Of a DNA stretch of 18,853 nucleotides, positions 1 to 8,080 are shown piece by piece; position 1 is the stretch's first letter; each line of letters begins with the position of its first letter. Below the pieces are notes generated by a model. It made no database searches. It saw nothing but the letters and a program-made list of their open reading frames with translations, and was not told the origin of the DNA. The position numbers and the translations under genes were made by a program. Source of the DNA: an uncultured Bifidobacterium sp. Its GTDB lineage: Bacteria > Actinomycetota > Actinomycetes > Actinomycetales > Bifidobacteriaceae. Location: contig CALNAE010000290.1 in NCBI GenBank assembly GCA_937874315.1, positions 1-18,853 on the forward strand. The letters are read 5' to 3'.

Positions 1-70
1 TCACATCTACGAATTGAGCACTCAGACCGACTCCGGCCCGAAAATCCGCCCACTACAGCGGAATGGGACG

Positions 71-206
71 CAGCCCTGCAGTCCCGCAGCCCTGCAGTCC
101 CGCAGCCCTGCAGTCCCGCAGCCCTGCAGTCCCGCAGTCCCGCAGTCCCGCAGTCCCGCAGTCCCGCAGTCCCGCAGTCCTGCAATCCCTCAATCCAGCA
201 ATCCAG
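71..206. repeat. 8-bp tandem repeat array (17 units)
   Basis: Seventeen uninterrupted 8-bp units can be read directly. CAGCCCTG alternates with CAGTCCCG for four rounds (71-134). Five more CAGTCCCG copies follow (135-174), then four diverged units (CAGTCCTG, CAATCCCT, CAATCCAG, CAATCCAG; 175-206). Divergence increases toward the stop codon of the acyl-CoA synthetase gene, 13 bases further on. There are no spacers, so this is not CRISPR. The alternating part also forms a 16-bp higher-order repeat. Copy number is likely to vary between strains by slippage (inference). The array lies just past the 3' end of the minus-strand gene and would be in its 3' untranslated region. Confidence 0.97.
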
Positions 207-219
207 CGAGCAAAGTCCA

Positions 220-2040
220 CTACTTTTTCGGCGTATACAGTTCCGTGTTGAGCTCTTTCTCGAAGACCCGCACGATCTTCGGCCGCACCACCTTCAGTGA
301 CGGTGTCAGACAGCCGTTTTCCTGGGTAAGATGTGCCGGTAGCACCACGAATTTGCGCACCGACTCCGCGCGCGAAACTGTTTCGTTCGCCTGATCGACA
401 AACCGCTGGATCTCTTCGTGCACCTGGGGGAGCGCTGAGGCCTCTTCGAGGCTCATGTCGGCCGCTAGTTTCCGCGTCGGCAGCCACTGCGCCAACGACT
501 CCTCGTCAAGGGTGATCAGGGCCCCGATGAATGGCCGGCCATCGCCGACGACCACTGCGTGTTCAACGATTGGGCAGGACGCAATGGTCTGCTCTAACGG
601 GATCGGTGAGACGTTCTTGCCACCCGCGGTGATGATGATGTCCTTTTTCCGTCCGGTGATCCGCAGCCGCCCATCGTCATCCAAAGACCCCAAATCCCCG
701 GTGCGTAACCAACCGTCATCGGTGAAGGCATCCTTGGTTTCCTCGGGTCGGTTGATGTAGCCGACGAAAACGTTGTCTCCCTTGAGCTGGATCTCCCCAT
801 CGGCGGCGATACGCACCGATGCCCCCGGTGCCGCCTGACCGACGGTGCCGATCACGGTGTCATTCGCGCGAGTGACGGTAAACGGTGCCGCGGTTTCGGT
901 AAGCCCATATCCTTGAATCATCCTGAGCCCGATACCGGCGAAGAATCGCGCCAGATCCTCGCTCAACGGCGCTCCGCCGCAGGCGATGAACCGGATATTC
1001 GGCCCGAGTGCGCTGCGCACCGCCCGATAGACGCTCGCTTCATAGGCGGCATGTCGCGCCCGTTGAGCAGCTGTCGGCTTGTCCCCAGCCTCCACGATAC
1101 GCGACCATTCGCGCGCGGACTTGACTGCCTTGGCGAACAGGCGTCCGCGCATGCCGGTTCCTGCCAGATGCGAGGCGGCGTTGTATACCTTCTCGAACAC
1201 GCGTGGCACGCCCAGCAGATACGTCGGCCTGAAGCGGCGGATGTCGTGCAGCAGCGTCGAGGTATCCGGCAGATATCCGACCACGCCGTCATCGGTACCG
1301 ATGGAGCAGTATTGGATGAATCGAGCAAAGCAATGCGCGAGCGGCAGGAACAGCAGCAGCCGCGGGTGATTGTCGCAGATCATTTCGGGAAGTCCCACGA
1401 ATCCTGCGCGCACGATGCTTAAGAAGTTTCGGTGCGTCAATTCCACGCCTTTGGGAGCACCCGTGGAGCCCGAGGTATACACGATGGTGGCCACGTCATC
1501 GGCGCGAACGGCTGCGATACGCGCCTCGAGTTCCGCGTCGGCCACGGCGATGCCCAGACCTTCCAACACTCCAAGGGCGTTGGCATCGAACATGAGCGTG
1601 CGTTGCAGCGTGGGGCAATGGGAGGCCACGCTGGCGACGCGGTCATAGCGTTCGCGGTTGTCCACGAACGCGAGTTTGACCTGTGCGTCGATGAAGATGC
1701 GCTCGGCCTGCGCGGCGGAATCCGTGTCGTAGATGGGCACGCTGATCGCCCCGACGGCGGCCAGCGCAAAGTCCATGATGCCCCATTCGTAACGCGTGGA
1801 GGAAAAGATGGTGACTGCGTCGCCTCGTTCGATGCCTAGGGCCATCAGGCCTTTGGCGGCGGTGATGACGGCCTCGTGGAATTCGCGCGTGGTGATGTTC
1901 TCCCACGTTCCTGCGGCCACTTTGCGGGCGGCGATAACCGACTCATCGCCGCTACGGCGGATGCGTTCGATCAACAGCGAATACAAACTGTCGTCATCAT
2001 TGACGACGACGGTTCCCGGGGCGGTGTATTCGGTGAGCAT
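220..2040 (-). CDS. AMP-forming long-chain acyl-CoA synthetase
   Basis: Member of the adenylate-forming superfamily. It would activate a long-chain fatty acid with ATP to an acyl-adenylate and then transfer it to CoA, on the cytoplasmic face of the membrane. The 606-residue protein has the P-loop YTSGSTGAPKG (residues 188-198), the GYGLTETAAP motif (378-386), the WLRTGDLG hinge/ATP-binding motif (444-451) and GRKKDIIITAGGKNVSP (463-479). The C terminus (QENG.LTPSLKVVRPKI) is typical of FadD15-like actinobacterial enzymes. Length is usual for that group. The start has AAGGA upstream at 9-10 nt spacing. It is divergent from the ABC exporter gene and has no operon partner in the window. Chain length and physiological role (membrane lipid recycling or exogenous fatty acid activation) cannot be told from sequence. 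Confidence 0.93.
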   Translation of the reverse strand: MLTEYTAPGTVVVNDDDSLYSLLIERIRRSGDESVIAARKVAAGTWENITTREFHEAVITAAKGLMALGIERGDAVTIFSSTRYEWGIMDFALAAVGAISVPIYDTDSAAQAERIFIDAQVKLAFVDNRERYDRVASVASHCPTLQRTLMFDANALGVLEGLGIAVADAELEARIAAVRADDVATIVYTSGSTGAPKGVELTHRNFLSIVRAGFVGLPEMICDNHPRLLLFLPLAHCFARFIQYCSIGTDDGVVGYLPDTSTLLHDIRRFRPTYLLGVPRVFEKVYNAASHLAGTGMRGRLFAKAVKSAREWSRIVEAGDKPTAAQRARHAAYEASVYRAVRSALGPNIRFIACGGAPLSEDLARFFAGIGLRMIQGYGLTETAAPFTVTRANDTVIGTVGQAAPGASVRIAADGEIQLKGDNVFVGYINRPEETKDAFTDDGWLRTGDLGSLDDDGRLRITGRKKDIIITAGGKNVSPIPLEQTIASCPIVEHAVVVGDGRPFIGALITLDEESLAQWLPTRKLAADMSLEEASALPQVHEEIQRFVDQANETVSRAESVRKFVVLPAHLTQENGCLTPSLKVVRPKIVRVFEKELNTELYTPKK

Positions 2041-2215
2041 AACGTGTGTTCCTTAGAGCTTGGTTGTTGTGGTCGTTACGATTGTTGCGATTGTCACGCG
2101 GCAACGGGGTGCGCCGTGTAGAAGGGCATCAGGCCGATATCGCATATTTTACCGTAATACGTCGATGGAGTTCAGCAATGTGAAGAGGCATAATTTTTCG
2201 CTGTTTCCTTGGAGA

Positions 2216-2225
2216 TTGTCGACAA
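2216..2225. promoter_or_regulatory. Palindrome in the divergent intergenic region
   Basis: TTGTCGACAA is a perfect 10-bp palindrome between the divergent acyl-CoA synthetase and ABC exporter genes (2041-2329). It could be an operator, but no regulator is linked to it and no convincing -35/-10 pair surrounds it. A possible minus-strand -10 (TAAAAT, read from 2151 to 2146) has no good -35. Otherwise nothing clear is seen in this 289-base gap. Confidence 0.25.
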
Positions 2226-2329
2226 CCATCCGTTTCATCGTCGCATGAATTCAATAGGAATCGCGCTAGCCGTGGACCACTCCATCCATTATCGTTACAG
2301 GTGATTTGGTTCGTGAGAAGAGGTGGAGC

Positions 2330-5300
2330 ATGTTCGATACGCGGCTGTTGTCTCTGGTCCCCGGCGTGCGGCGTCTGGTGGTGGGCAAAGTCGTCAGCCT
2401 TTGGGTGTCGTTGCTGATGGACATCGCATTCGTATTCACCCTGGTCGGGCTGCTGGGCGTCGTGTTCGCGCATGTCGAGCCGCTCGCGCTGGTCGCCTGC
2501 GCCCGCCAAAGCAGTCTTTCCGCCTGCTTGGATACCGCGCATGCCAAGGCGTTGGCTTCCTATATTCCCACCGGCACCTTCCAGATCGACACCATGCGCA
2601 TCGGTGAGTTCGTCTTCGTCTTCGTGCTGATGATCGTCTGCAAGTACGCCGCCACCGTCATGGCCGCTCATTTCGGCAATCTCGCCGCGCAGCGTGTCAA
2701 ACTCGTCCTGCGTGAGCGACTGTATGCCAAGATCCTCAGACTCGGCCCGTCCTACGCGCAGCGCGTGCGCACTGCCGACTTGGTGCAGTCGGCCGGTGAA
2801 GGCATCGAACAGCTGCAGAGTTTCTTCGAGCTGTTCCTGCCGCAGCTCATATTCGCGGTGCTCGCTCCGGTGACGCTGTTCTTCGTATTGCTCCCGGTGA
2901 ATGCCCTTTCGGCGGTGGTGCTGCTGGTCTGCGCTCCGCTGATCGTCGTCATCACCGGCATGGTGTCCATGAGTGCCTCGCGTACGTTCGGCAAGTATTG
3001 GGGAACATACACCGACATGGGCTCGGCGTTCCTCGACAATCTTCAGGGTCTTGAAACGCTGAAGACCTTTGATGCCGACCAGCGGGCCGCGGATCGCATG
3101 GATGAGAAGGCGGAGCGGTTCCGCGTTTCGACCATGCGCGTACTGCAGATCCAGCTCCGTTCCTTGTGCGCCATGGACGTGGTGGCCTACGGTGGTGCCG
3201 CCGCTGGCATCGCCGTCGCTATCTGGCAGTTCGCCTTCGGCCGCATCTGGCTGCCGGATGCCATGATCATCGTGCTGCTGTCGGTCAGCTTCTTCCTGCC
3301 GTTACGGCAGTTGGGTTCCTACTTCCACGTCGCCATGAACGGCATGACCTCCTCGCGCCGCGTGTTCGCATTGTTGGATTCCCCTGAGCCCGAGCGCGGC
3401 ACGGCCATCATGCCCGCCGATGCGGGTTCCATATCGTTGTCATTCGAACATGTCGGATATCGGTATACCGCACAATCCGCTGCGACGGATACGGCCGACG
3501 CGCAGGCCCCAGCAAGTACGGCTAAGCCCTTGCCCAAGTCTGAGGCCGCGGCTGGAACTGTGCCTGCGGCTGGAACCGCAACTGCGCCTACATCGACCGA
3601 CGCCCTGACCGATGTTTCTTTCCTAGCCCCAGCCGGTTCGCTCACCGCCATCGTCGGTGCAAGCGGTTCTGGAAAATCCACCACGGCGGCGCTCGTCGCC
3701 GGCGAGCTGACGGGGTATCGGGGCGCGATAATCCTGCAATATCAGCGTCTGACTGGTAAGGGCACCGTCGAACTCGCCGACCTGACCCAGGAATCGCTTA
3801 CCTCGCTGGTCACTCTGGTGAGCACGCAAAGCTATCTATTGCAGGGCACACTGCGCGAGAATCTGCTCATGGCCGATCAGGACGCCAGCGACAGCGACAT
3901 GTGGATCGCCCTCAAACGTGCCCGCATCGATGGCTTCGTCTACCGGCAGACCAAAGGTCTGGACATGCGGATCGAGCAGGGGGCCGCGAATCTTTCGGGG
4001 GGGCAGCGTCAGCGATTGTGCGTGGCACGAGCATTGCTGCATGATACGCCGATCTACCTGTTTGATGAGGCGACCAGCAGCGTTGACGCTCGCAGTGAGG
4101 AACTCATCGTGAACACCATTCGAGAGCTTGCCCAGACGCATACGGTGCTGATGATCACGCACCGGCTCGTCGATGCCGTGCACGCCGATCGCATCCTGGT
4201 GATGGAGCATGGCCATCTCGTCGAATCCGGCGAGCACGAGTCGTTGATTTCGAGGAATGGCATCTACGCCTCGATGTTCCGCGCGCAGCAGAGCGAGGGG
4301 ATGATTGCCCAGCATCGAAAGCGCATGAACAACGAGCATTATCTCCATTCCAAGCAGCCTCACCAGTCCGCCGTCATGGCCAGCCCCTCCTTGGCGACCA
4401 TAGTCAGGAAGTCCGAACATGCGGCCGCCCAGGCGGCTGCAGCAGCGACTGCCCAGTCAACCTCAGCCGCAACTTCAGCCGTGACCGGGACCTCGGCCGC
4501 CACAGCCGAAGCATCCGTCGCAAGCGTCGATGCCGCAGTTGCCGGTCGGGTGCCTGCCGCCGAGACCCATGTCGTTACGCCTTCGACGCACGGCACCGTA
4601 GCCGGTGCAAACACGGGTACGAGCACAGACACGGGCGCTGACGCGAGTACAAACAGGAATACGAGCGTGAGCATGAGCGCTGACGCGAACACGAGCGTCG
4701 GCACTTCGTCCGCCGGCACGTTCGCGCTTGTCCGTCGACTGTTGTCCACCGTCGACAAGCTGACGCCGTTGATGGTATCGGCGTGTCTGTTCGGCGTGAT
4801 TGGACAGCTATGCGCCGCGCTGATGCCGGTGTGCGCGGTGTTTGCGTTATTCGCCCAGCTTGATCGCCCGATCTGGGGCGTCGGCGTGGAACCAGCGGTC
4901 ATCGCCTTGGTGGTGTGCGCGCTTCTGCTCGGCGTCGCACGGTACGCCGAGCAGTTCATGAATCACAATGTTGCCTTCCGTCTGCTCGCGCTGTTCCGTG
5001 CCCGCGTGTTCGCGGCTCTGCGCAGGCTCGCTCCCGCCAAACTCGTCGGCAAGGGCAAGGGTGATCTCATCGCGCTTGTGACCACCGACGTTGAGCTGCT
5101 GGAGATCTTCTTCGCACACACCATTTCCCCCGTCGTCATAGCGGTCGTGACCACGATCGTGTTCGCACTGGTGGTCGGCTTCATGAGTCCGTGGTTCGCG
5201 TTGCTTATCGTGGTGGCGCACGTGTCGTTGGGTGTGGTGCTGCCGAAGTTGTTCGCATGGTATGTGCGTGATATCGGTCCGCGGTTGCGCAAAGAGTCCT

Positions 5301-6409
5301 CGCAACTCGATGACGCGATGCTGGATGATATGCATGGCATCGGCGAGATCATCCGTTATGGACGCGGCGATGAGCGTCGCGCGCGGATAGCCGAACGGAC
5401 CGAGTCGTTGCATGCGCTGCAATCGAAATTAAGCCGGCGCAACAGCCGTTTCAACGGATTCGCCGGCATTCTCGTCATGCTGACCACGATCGTCGGCGCC
5501 GTGCTGGCCTTGGCGGTCGGTCAACCAGCGCCAGCGGATATCGGGCCGGTCATCGCAGCTTTCGCGCTGGTCGCAAGCTCCTTTGGACCGGTGCTCGCAT
5601 TGAGCGCGCTGCCCTCGAATCTGACGCAGACCTTCGCCGCCGCAAGGCGGTTGTTCTCGCTGATGGACGAGAGTCCGGCCGTTGTTGAGCAAGGCAGCGC
5701 GAAGCCGCAGTATCATGGCATGGCTCTGCATCGGGTCGAGTTTTCGTATCCCGACGCCAACTATCCGGTGCTCCGCAACTACTCGCTCGCCGTGCCACAA
5801 CTTGGCATCCTTGGCATTCAGGGGCATTCCGGTCGGGGCAAATCGACGATCCTGCGGCTGCTGATGCGCTATTGGGATCCGCAGGCGGGCAGGGTTACTT
5901 TCTCGGGAGCCGAGATGCCCACGGTTGATGCCCGGTATCGCCGCCGTGCGCAGACCCTGATGAGTCAGGAGACCTATTTGTTCGACGGCACCATCCGCGA
6001 GAATCTACTCATGGCCGTGCCGGACGACGGTGCATCTGCGCGCGATGCCGCTGCTGCGACAGGAAGTGCGAACGCCGCGCGGGTCACCGACGACGATCTC
6101 AAAGAGGCGCTTCGTCAGGCGTCGGCGCTTGAGCTGGTCGACAATCTTCCGCAGGGGCTGGACACCCAGGTGGGGGAACTCGGCGGCAGGCTGTCCGCCG
6201 GAGAGCGCCAGCGTATCGGTCTGGCCCGAGTCTTCCTGCGCGGCGCGCGGGTCGCGCTGTTCGACGAGCCCACGAGTCGCGTGGATGCCCTGAACGAGGC
6301 CGTTATACTCCGCTCCATCAGCGCTCTCGCCGACCACGGCACCGCCGTCGTGCTTGTCTCTCACCGTCATCAGACCATGCAGATCGCCGACGCCGTCATA
6401 CAGATGTGA
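2330..6409 (+). CDS. Fused two-half ABC exporter (CydDC-like)
   Basis: A single 1359-residue protein contains two TMD-NBD halves, so it is a complete exporter in one chain. Half 1 has about six membrane segments, Walker A GASGSGKST (443-451), signature LSGGQRQR (555-562) and Walker B IYLFDEA (575-581). Half 2 has Walker A GHSGRGKST (1165-1173), signature LSAGERQR (from 1288), Walker B VALFDEP (1308-1314) and switch His1345. The halves are joined by roughly 100 residues rich in Ala/Thr/Ser (about 693-794). NBD1 carries an Ala/Pro/Thr-rich insert of about 45 residues (380-424) between the aromatic A-loop region and Walker A. NBD2 has a shorter Ala-rich insert (about 1228-1256). The architecture resembles CydD followed by CydC, thiol/haem-linked exporters, but no cytochrome bd genes are nearby, so the substrate is unknown. 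The ATG at 2330 is preferred over the in-frame TTG at 2306 because AAGAGG lies 6 nt upstream. Confidence 0.88.
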   Translation: MFDTRLLSLVPGVRRLVVGKVVSLWVSLLMDIAFVFTLVGLLGVVFAHVEPLALVACARQSSLSACLDTAHAKALASYIPTGTFQIDTMRIGEFVFVFVLMIVCKYAATVMAAHFGNLAAQRVKLVLRERLYAKILRLGPSYAQRVRTADLVQSAGEGIEQLQSFFELFLPQLIFAVLAPVTLFFVLLPVNALSAVVLLVCAPLIVVITGMVSMSASRTFGKYWGTYTDMGSAFLDNLQGLETLKTFDADQRAADRMDEKAERFRVSTMRVLQIQLRSLCAMDVVAYGGAAAGIAVAIWQFAFGRIWLPDAMIIVLLSVSFFLPLRQLGSYFHVAMNGMTSSRRVFALLDSPEPERGTAIMPADAGSISLSFEHVGYRYTAQSAATDTADAQAPASTAKPLPKSEAAAGTVPAAGTATAPTSTDALTDVSFLAPAGSLTAIVGASGSGKSTTAALVAGELTGYRGAIILQYQRLTGKGTVELADLTQESLTSLVTLVSTQSYLLQGTLRENLLMADQDASDSDMWIALKRARIDGFVYRQTKGLDMRIEQGAANLSGGQRQRLCVARALLHDTPIYLFDEATSSVDARSEELIVNTIRELAQTHTVLMITHRLVDAVHADRILVMEHGHLVESGEHESLISRNGIYASMFRAQQSEGMIAQHRKRMNNEHYLHSKQPHQSAVMASPSLATIVRKSEHAAAQAAAAATAQSTSAATSAVTGTSAATAEASVASVDAAVAGRVPAAETHVVTPSTHGTVAGANTGTSTDTGADASTNRNTSVSMSADANTSVGTSSAGTFALVRRLLSTVDKLTPLMVSACLFGVIGQLCAALMPVCAVFALFAQLDRPIWGVGVEPAVIALVVCALLLGVARYAEQFMNHNVAFRLLALFRARVFAALRRLAPAKLVGKGKGDLIALVTTDVELLEIFFAHTISPVVIAVVTTIVFALVVGFMSPWFALLIVVAHVSLGVVLPKLFAWYVRDIGPRLRKESSQLDDAMLDDMHGIGEIIRYGRGDERRARIAERTESLHALQSKLSRRNSRFNGFAGILVMLTTIVGAVLALAVGQPAPADIGPVIAAFALVASSFGPVLALSALPSNLTQTFAAARRLFSLMDESPAVVEQGSAKPQYHGMALHRVEFSYPDANYPVLRNYSLAVPQLGILGIQGHSGRGKSTILRLLMRYWDPQAGRVTFSGAEMPTVDARYRRRAQTLMSQETYLFDGTIRENLLMAVPDDGASARDAAAATGSANAARVTDDDLKEALRQASALELVDNLPQGLDTQVGELGGRLSAGERQRIGLARVFLRGARVALFDEPTSRVDALNEAVILRSISALADHGTAVVLVSHRHQTMQIADAVIQM

Positions 6410-6479
6410 ACATGCGGGTGCGAGGCATCCGACTCGAAGCAACCACCTGTGGGCGGAAGATTGGCATGTTGAGTTTGAG

Positions 6480-6519
6480 GCGACCGCGGACAGCCACGTT
6501 CTACGCCGTCCACGGTCGC
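6480..6519. repeat. Imperfect 15-bp stem-loop downstream of the exporter
   Basis: The arms 6480-6494 (GCGACCGCGGACAGC) and 6505-6519 (GCCGTCCACGGTCGC) pair at 13 of 15 positions around a 10-nt loop. The position suits a transcript end for the exporter mRNA, but neither strand has a T-run after the stem. If it terminates, it is not the classical type. It could instead stabilise the mRNA 3' end (inference). Confidence 0.5.
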
Positions 6520-6624
6520 ATCTCGCAATGAGAGCGCTACATCTGACGTCGATATAGGCTCTGACTCTTTGCGAGATAGTATGTTTCCCCATCTGCCGTC
6601 ATGTTGCGTCAAGTGGTGGGTCTC

Positions 6625-6645
6625 ATCGCCGAAATTTTAGGCGAT
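6625..6645. promoter_or_regulatory. 21-bp dyad upstream of the -35 (possible operator)
   Basis: Arms ATCGCC (6625-6630) and GGCGAT (6640-6645) flank an AT-rich core (AAATTTT) that is itself nearly symmetric. Only one mismatched pair occurs across the 21 bp. It ends 10 bases before the -35 hexamer of the operon promoter. That position would suit an activator or an upstream operator. Which protein binds is not shown; the downstream LacI regulator is one candidate. Confidence 0.45.
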
Positions 6646-6655
6646 TCACACTGAA

Positions 6656-6684
6656 TTGACATGGTATACCGGAGGACCTATTAT
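6656..6684 (+). promoter_or_regulatory. Strong sigma70-type promoter for the sugar operon
   Basis: A perfect -35 TTGACA (6656-6661), a 17-bp spacer and -10 TATTAT (6679-6684) lie upstream of the solute-binding protein gene. Transcription would start near 6691-6692, giving a leader of about 105 nt. An 8-bp palindrome GGTATACC (6663-6670) sits in the spacer. This is the best promoter in the window by eye. Confidence 0.75.
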
Positions 6685-6696
6685 TAGGCAATAGGT
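6676..6696. promoter_or_regulatory. Dyad overlapping the -10 (candidate repressor operator)
   Basis: Perfect 7-bp arms ACCTATT (6676-6682) and AATAGGT (6690-6696) surround a 7-bp spacer, covering the -10 hexamer and the expected start site. This is the classic position for a repressor site. Its centre is 51 bp from the centre of the 6625-6645 dyad, about five helical turns, so the two could face the same side of the DNA. Assignment to the LacI regulator is inference. Confidence 0.45.
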
Positions 6697-6705
6697 ACAC
6701 AGTTG

Positions 6706-6742
6706 AATCAAATGAAGGAGTGTTGATGCTCTCCTTTGATTT
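6706..6742 (+). promoter_or_regulatory. Leader stem-loop in the operon 5' UTR
   Basis: AATCAAATGAAGGAG (6706-6720) can fold back on CTCCTTTGATT (6731-6741), leaving a small bulge and a 10-nt loop. The 5' arm contains AAGGAG, the Shine-Dalgarno of a possible 11-codon ORF beginning in the loop at 6726. The stem would hide that site. No T-run follows, so it is not an evident terminator. It may act on mRNA stability or translation (inference). Confidence 0.5.
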
Positions 6743-6761
6743 AAGTGAGCCTAGTAGTTGA
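6726..6761 (+). CDS. Possible 11-residue leader peptide
   Basis: ATG at 6726, five bases after AAGGAG, opens a short frame that reads MLSFDLSEPSS and stops at 6761. The stop is 36 bases before the start of the solute-binding protein gene. Spacing and Shine-Dalgarno quality are good, but a frame this short can occur by chance and the Shine-Dalgarno lies inside a stem. There is no run of one amino acid that would suggest classical attenuation. Confidence 0.25.
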   Translation: MLSFDLSEPSS

Positions 6762-6797
6762 GTTTCCTGTTCAACAAAGAAGTTCAAGGAGGAACAC

Positions 6798-8045
6798 ATG
6801 AGAACAAGTGCGAAGATTTTGACGATGGTTGCTGCTGCATCGTTGTTGCTACCTTTGACAGCGTGCGGAAGCGGTACCGACAGCTCGGGGAAGACGACAC
6901 TGTCGTTCTTCTCCAATAATTCACAGGATGCATACAAGAAAGTTATTGCTGCGTTTGAGAAACAGAATCCCAACATTACCATCGATTTCAGCACAACCAC
7001 TGGTTCTCAGAATGGCTATCAGCAGACGCTACAGACTAGGATTGCTGGACGTAAGCTTGCCGACGTCTACATGGTTCCTCCGGAGGCCTTGTCTGATCTG
7101 GTCAAGGCCCATGTTGCAAAAGATCTGAGTAATGAAAGCTTCATGTCTAAAATAGGGACAAACGCCAAAAAATCGTATACGGTGGACGGCAAGATTTATG
7201 GCATGTCAGTGAGTGCCTGGTCTAATGCTTTTGCTTATAACAAGGACTTGCTTGCAAAAGTCGGATACAGCGCGATTCCGTCAACTTGGGATGAGTTTCT
7301 GACGATGTGCAAGAAGCTCAAAGCTGCAGGAATTACACCGTATCTTGAACCCAAGGATGGTCTTGCGGACCCAGTCGAAGGTTGGATCGGCTATGACAGC
7401 ACTAAGCAAAGTTCAGCACTTGACGCGCAGATCAGTAGTGGCAAGAAGACTTTTGAGAGTGTATACACGAAGTATTACACAGAGTGGGACAAACTCATCA
7501 AGCAAGGTGTGATGAGCTCTGACGTCTCAGGTCTGAGTGGCGATCAGGTTTTGTCTGAATTCACATCCGGGCGGCTCGCTGTGATGCCTTCGGGTTCTTG
7601 GTATATCACGAACTACAATCAGGCCGGCATCAACTACGGATATGGGCAGATTCCGATGCTGCAGAAGGGTGACACTCCTTACGCTCCTGGCTATGCCGAC
7701 CCTGCCTTTGGCATCAATGCGAGCATCAACGGCAAGCAGCTGGCGGCAGCAGAAAAGTTCCTTACCTTTATTTCCTCGGATGATGGATTGAAATTGTATC
7801 AGGAAGGGACTGGGCTGATCCCCAATGTAACGGGGTACAAGCCAACGATCGACAAGCATTTCCAGAAGGCGTATGACCTGTATATCGCAACCGGTCATGT
7901 CTATCTCAACTCGGCGCACTGGGCCAAAGGTGCGCAGGCTCTCCGATCCGAGACCTTCACGCAGCTTCAGCAGGTCGCTTTGGGAACGATCACCCCCGAT
8001 CAAGCTGCAAAGAACCTCGATACCAAACTCCAGACTTTGTCCTGA
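6798..8045 (+). CDS. Sugar ABC transporter solute-binding lipoprotein (CUT1)
   Basis: Extracellular substrate-binding subunit of an oligosaccharide importer, 415 residues, the usual length for the family. The signal peptide has a basic start (MRTSAKI), a hydrophobic core and the lipobox LTAC with Cys23 as the lipidated residue, so the mature protein is anchored to the outer face of the membrane. The typical family-1 pattern FSNNSQDAYKKVIAAFEKQNPNI follows shortly after. Shine-Dalgarno AAGGAGG (6786-6792) lies 5 nt before the ATG. It is first in the operon, followed by two permeases and two beta-galactosidases, so the ligand is probably a galactose-containing oligosaccharide (inference). The position corresponds to galC of the B. 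breve galactooligosaccharide locus as recalled. The gene is visibly AT-richer than the flanking chromosome (26 G/C of 60 at 7201-7260). Confidence 0.93.
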   Translation: MRTSAKILTMVAAASLLLPLTACGSGTDSSGKTTLSFFSNNSQDAYKKVIAAFEKQNPNITIDFSTTTGSQNGYQQTLQTRIAGRKLADVYMVPPEALSDLVKAHVAKDLSNESFMSKIGTNAKKSYTVDGKIYGMSVSAWSNAFAYNKDLLAKVGYSAIPSTWDEFLTMCKKLKAAGITPYLEPKDGLADPVEGWIGYDSTKQSSALDAQISSGKKTFESVYTKYYTEWDKLIKQGVMSSDVSGLSGDQVLSEFTSGRLAVMPSGSWYITNYNQAGINYGYGQIPMLQKGDTPYAPGYADPAFGINASINGKQLAAAEKFLTFISSDDGLKLYQEGTGLIPNVTGYKPTIDKHFQKAYDLYIATGHVYLNSAHWAKGAQALRSETFTQLQQVALGTITPDQAAKNLDTKLQTLS

Positions 8046-8080
8046 GTCCGGTTCATACAAGCACAACAAGCGTTTCACTC

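Larger units (their letters stand above)
6410..6797 (+). other. Intergenic control region of the galactoside operon
   Basis: This is a 388-base gap between the exporter gene and the solute-binding protein gene. The first part (to about 6560) is GC-rich, holds one strong imperfect hairpin (6480-6519) and shows no convincing reading frame. The second part (from about 6600) is AT-rich like the operon that follows. It holds two dyads, a near-consensus promoter, a leader stem-loop and a short ORF, listed separately. No canonical stem-plus-T-run terminator for the exporter gene is visible. Confidence 0.8.

Noticed and set aside
71..206. CRISPR array
   Set aside because: Units are 8 bp and contiguous with no spacers, and no cas genes are present.
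53..487. Minus-strand open frame with repeated RDCGTAGL
   Set aside because: It is produced by the 8-bp repeat and by the reverse frame of the acyl-CoA synthetase gene; no ribosome site or family resemblance.
2306..2329. Upstream TTG start for the ABC exporter
   Set aside because: The ATG at 2330 has AAGAGG at good spacing; the eight extra residues have no support.
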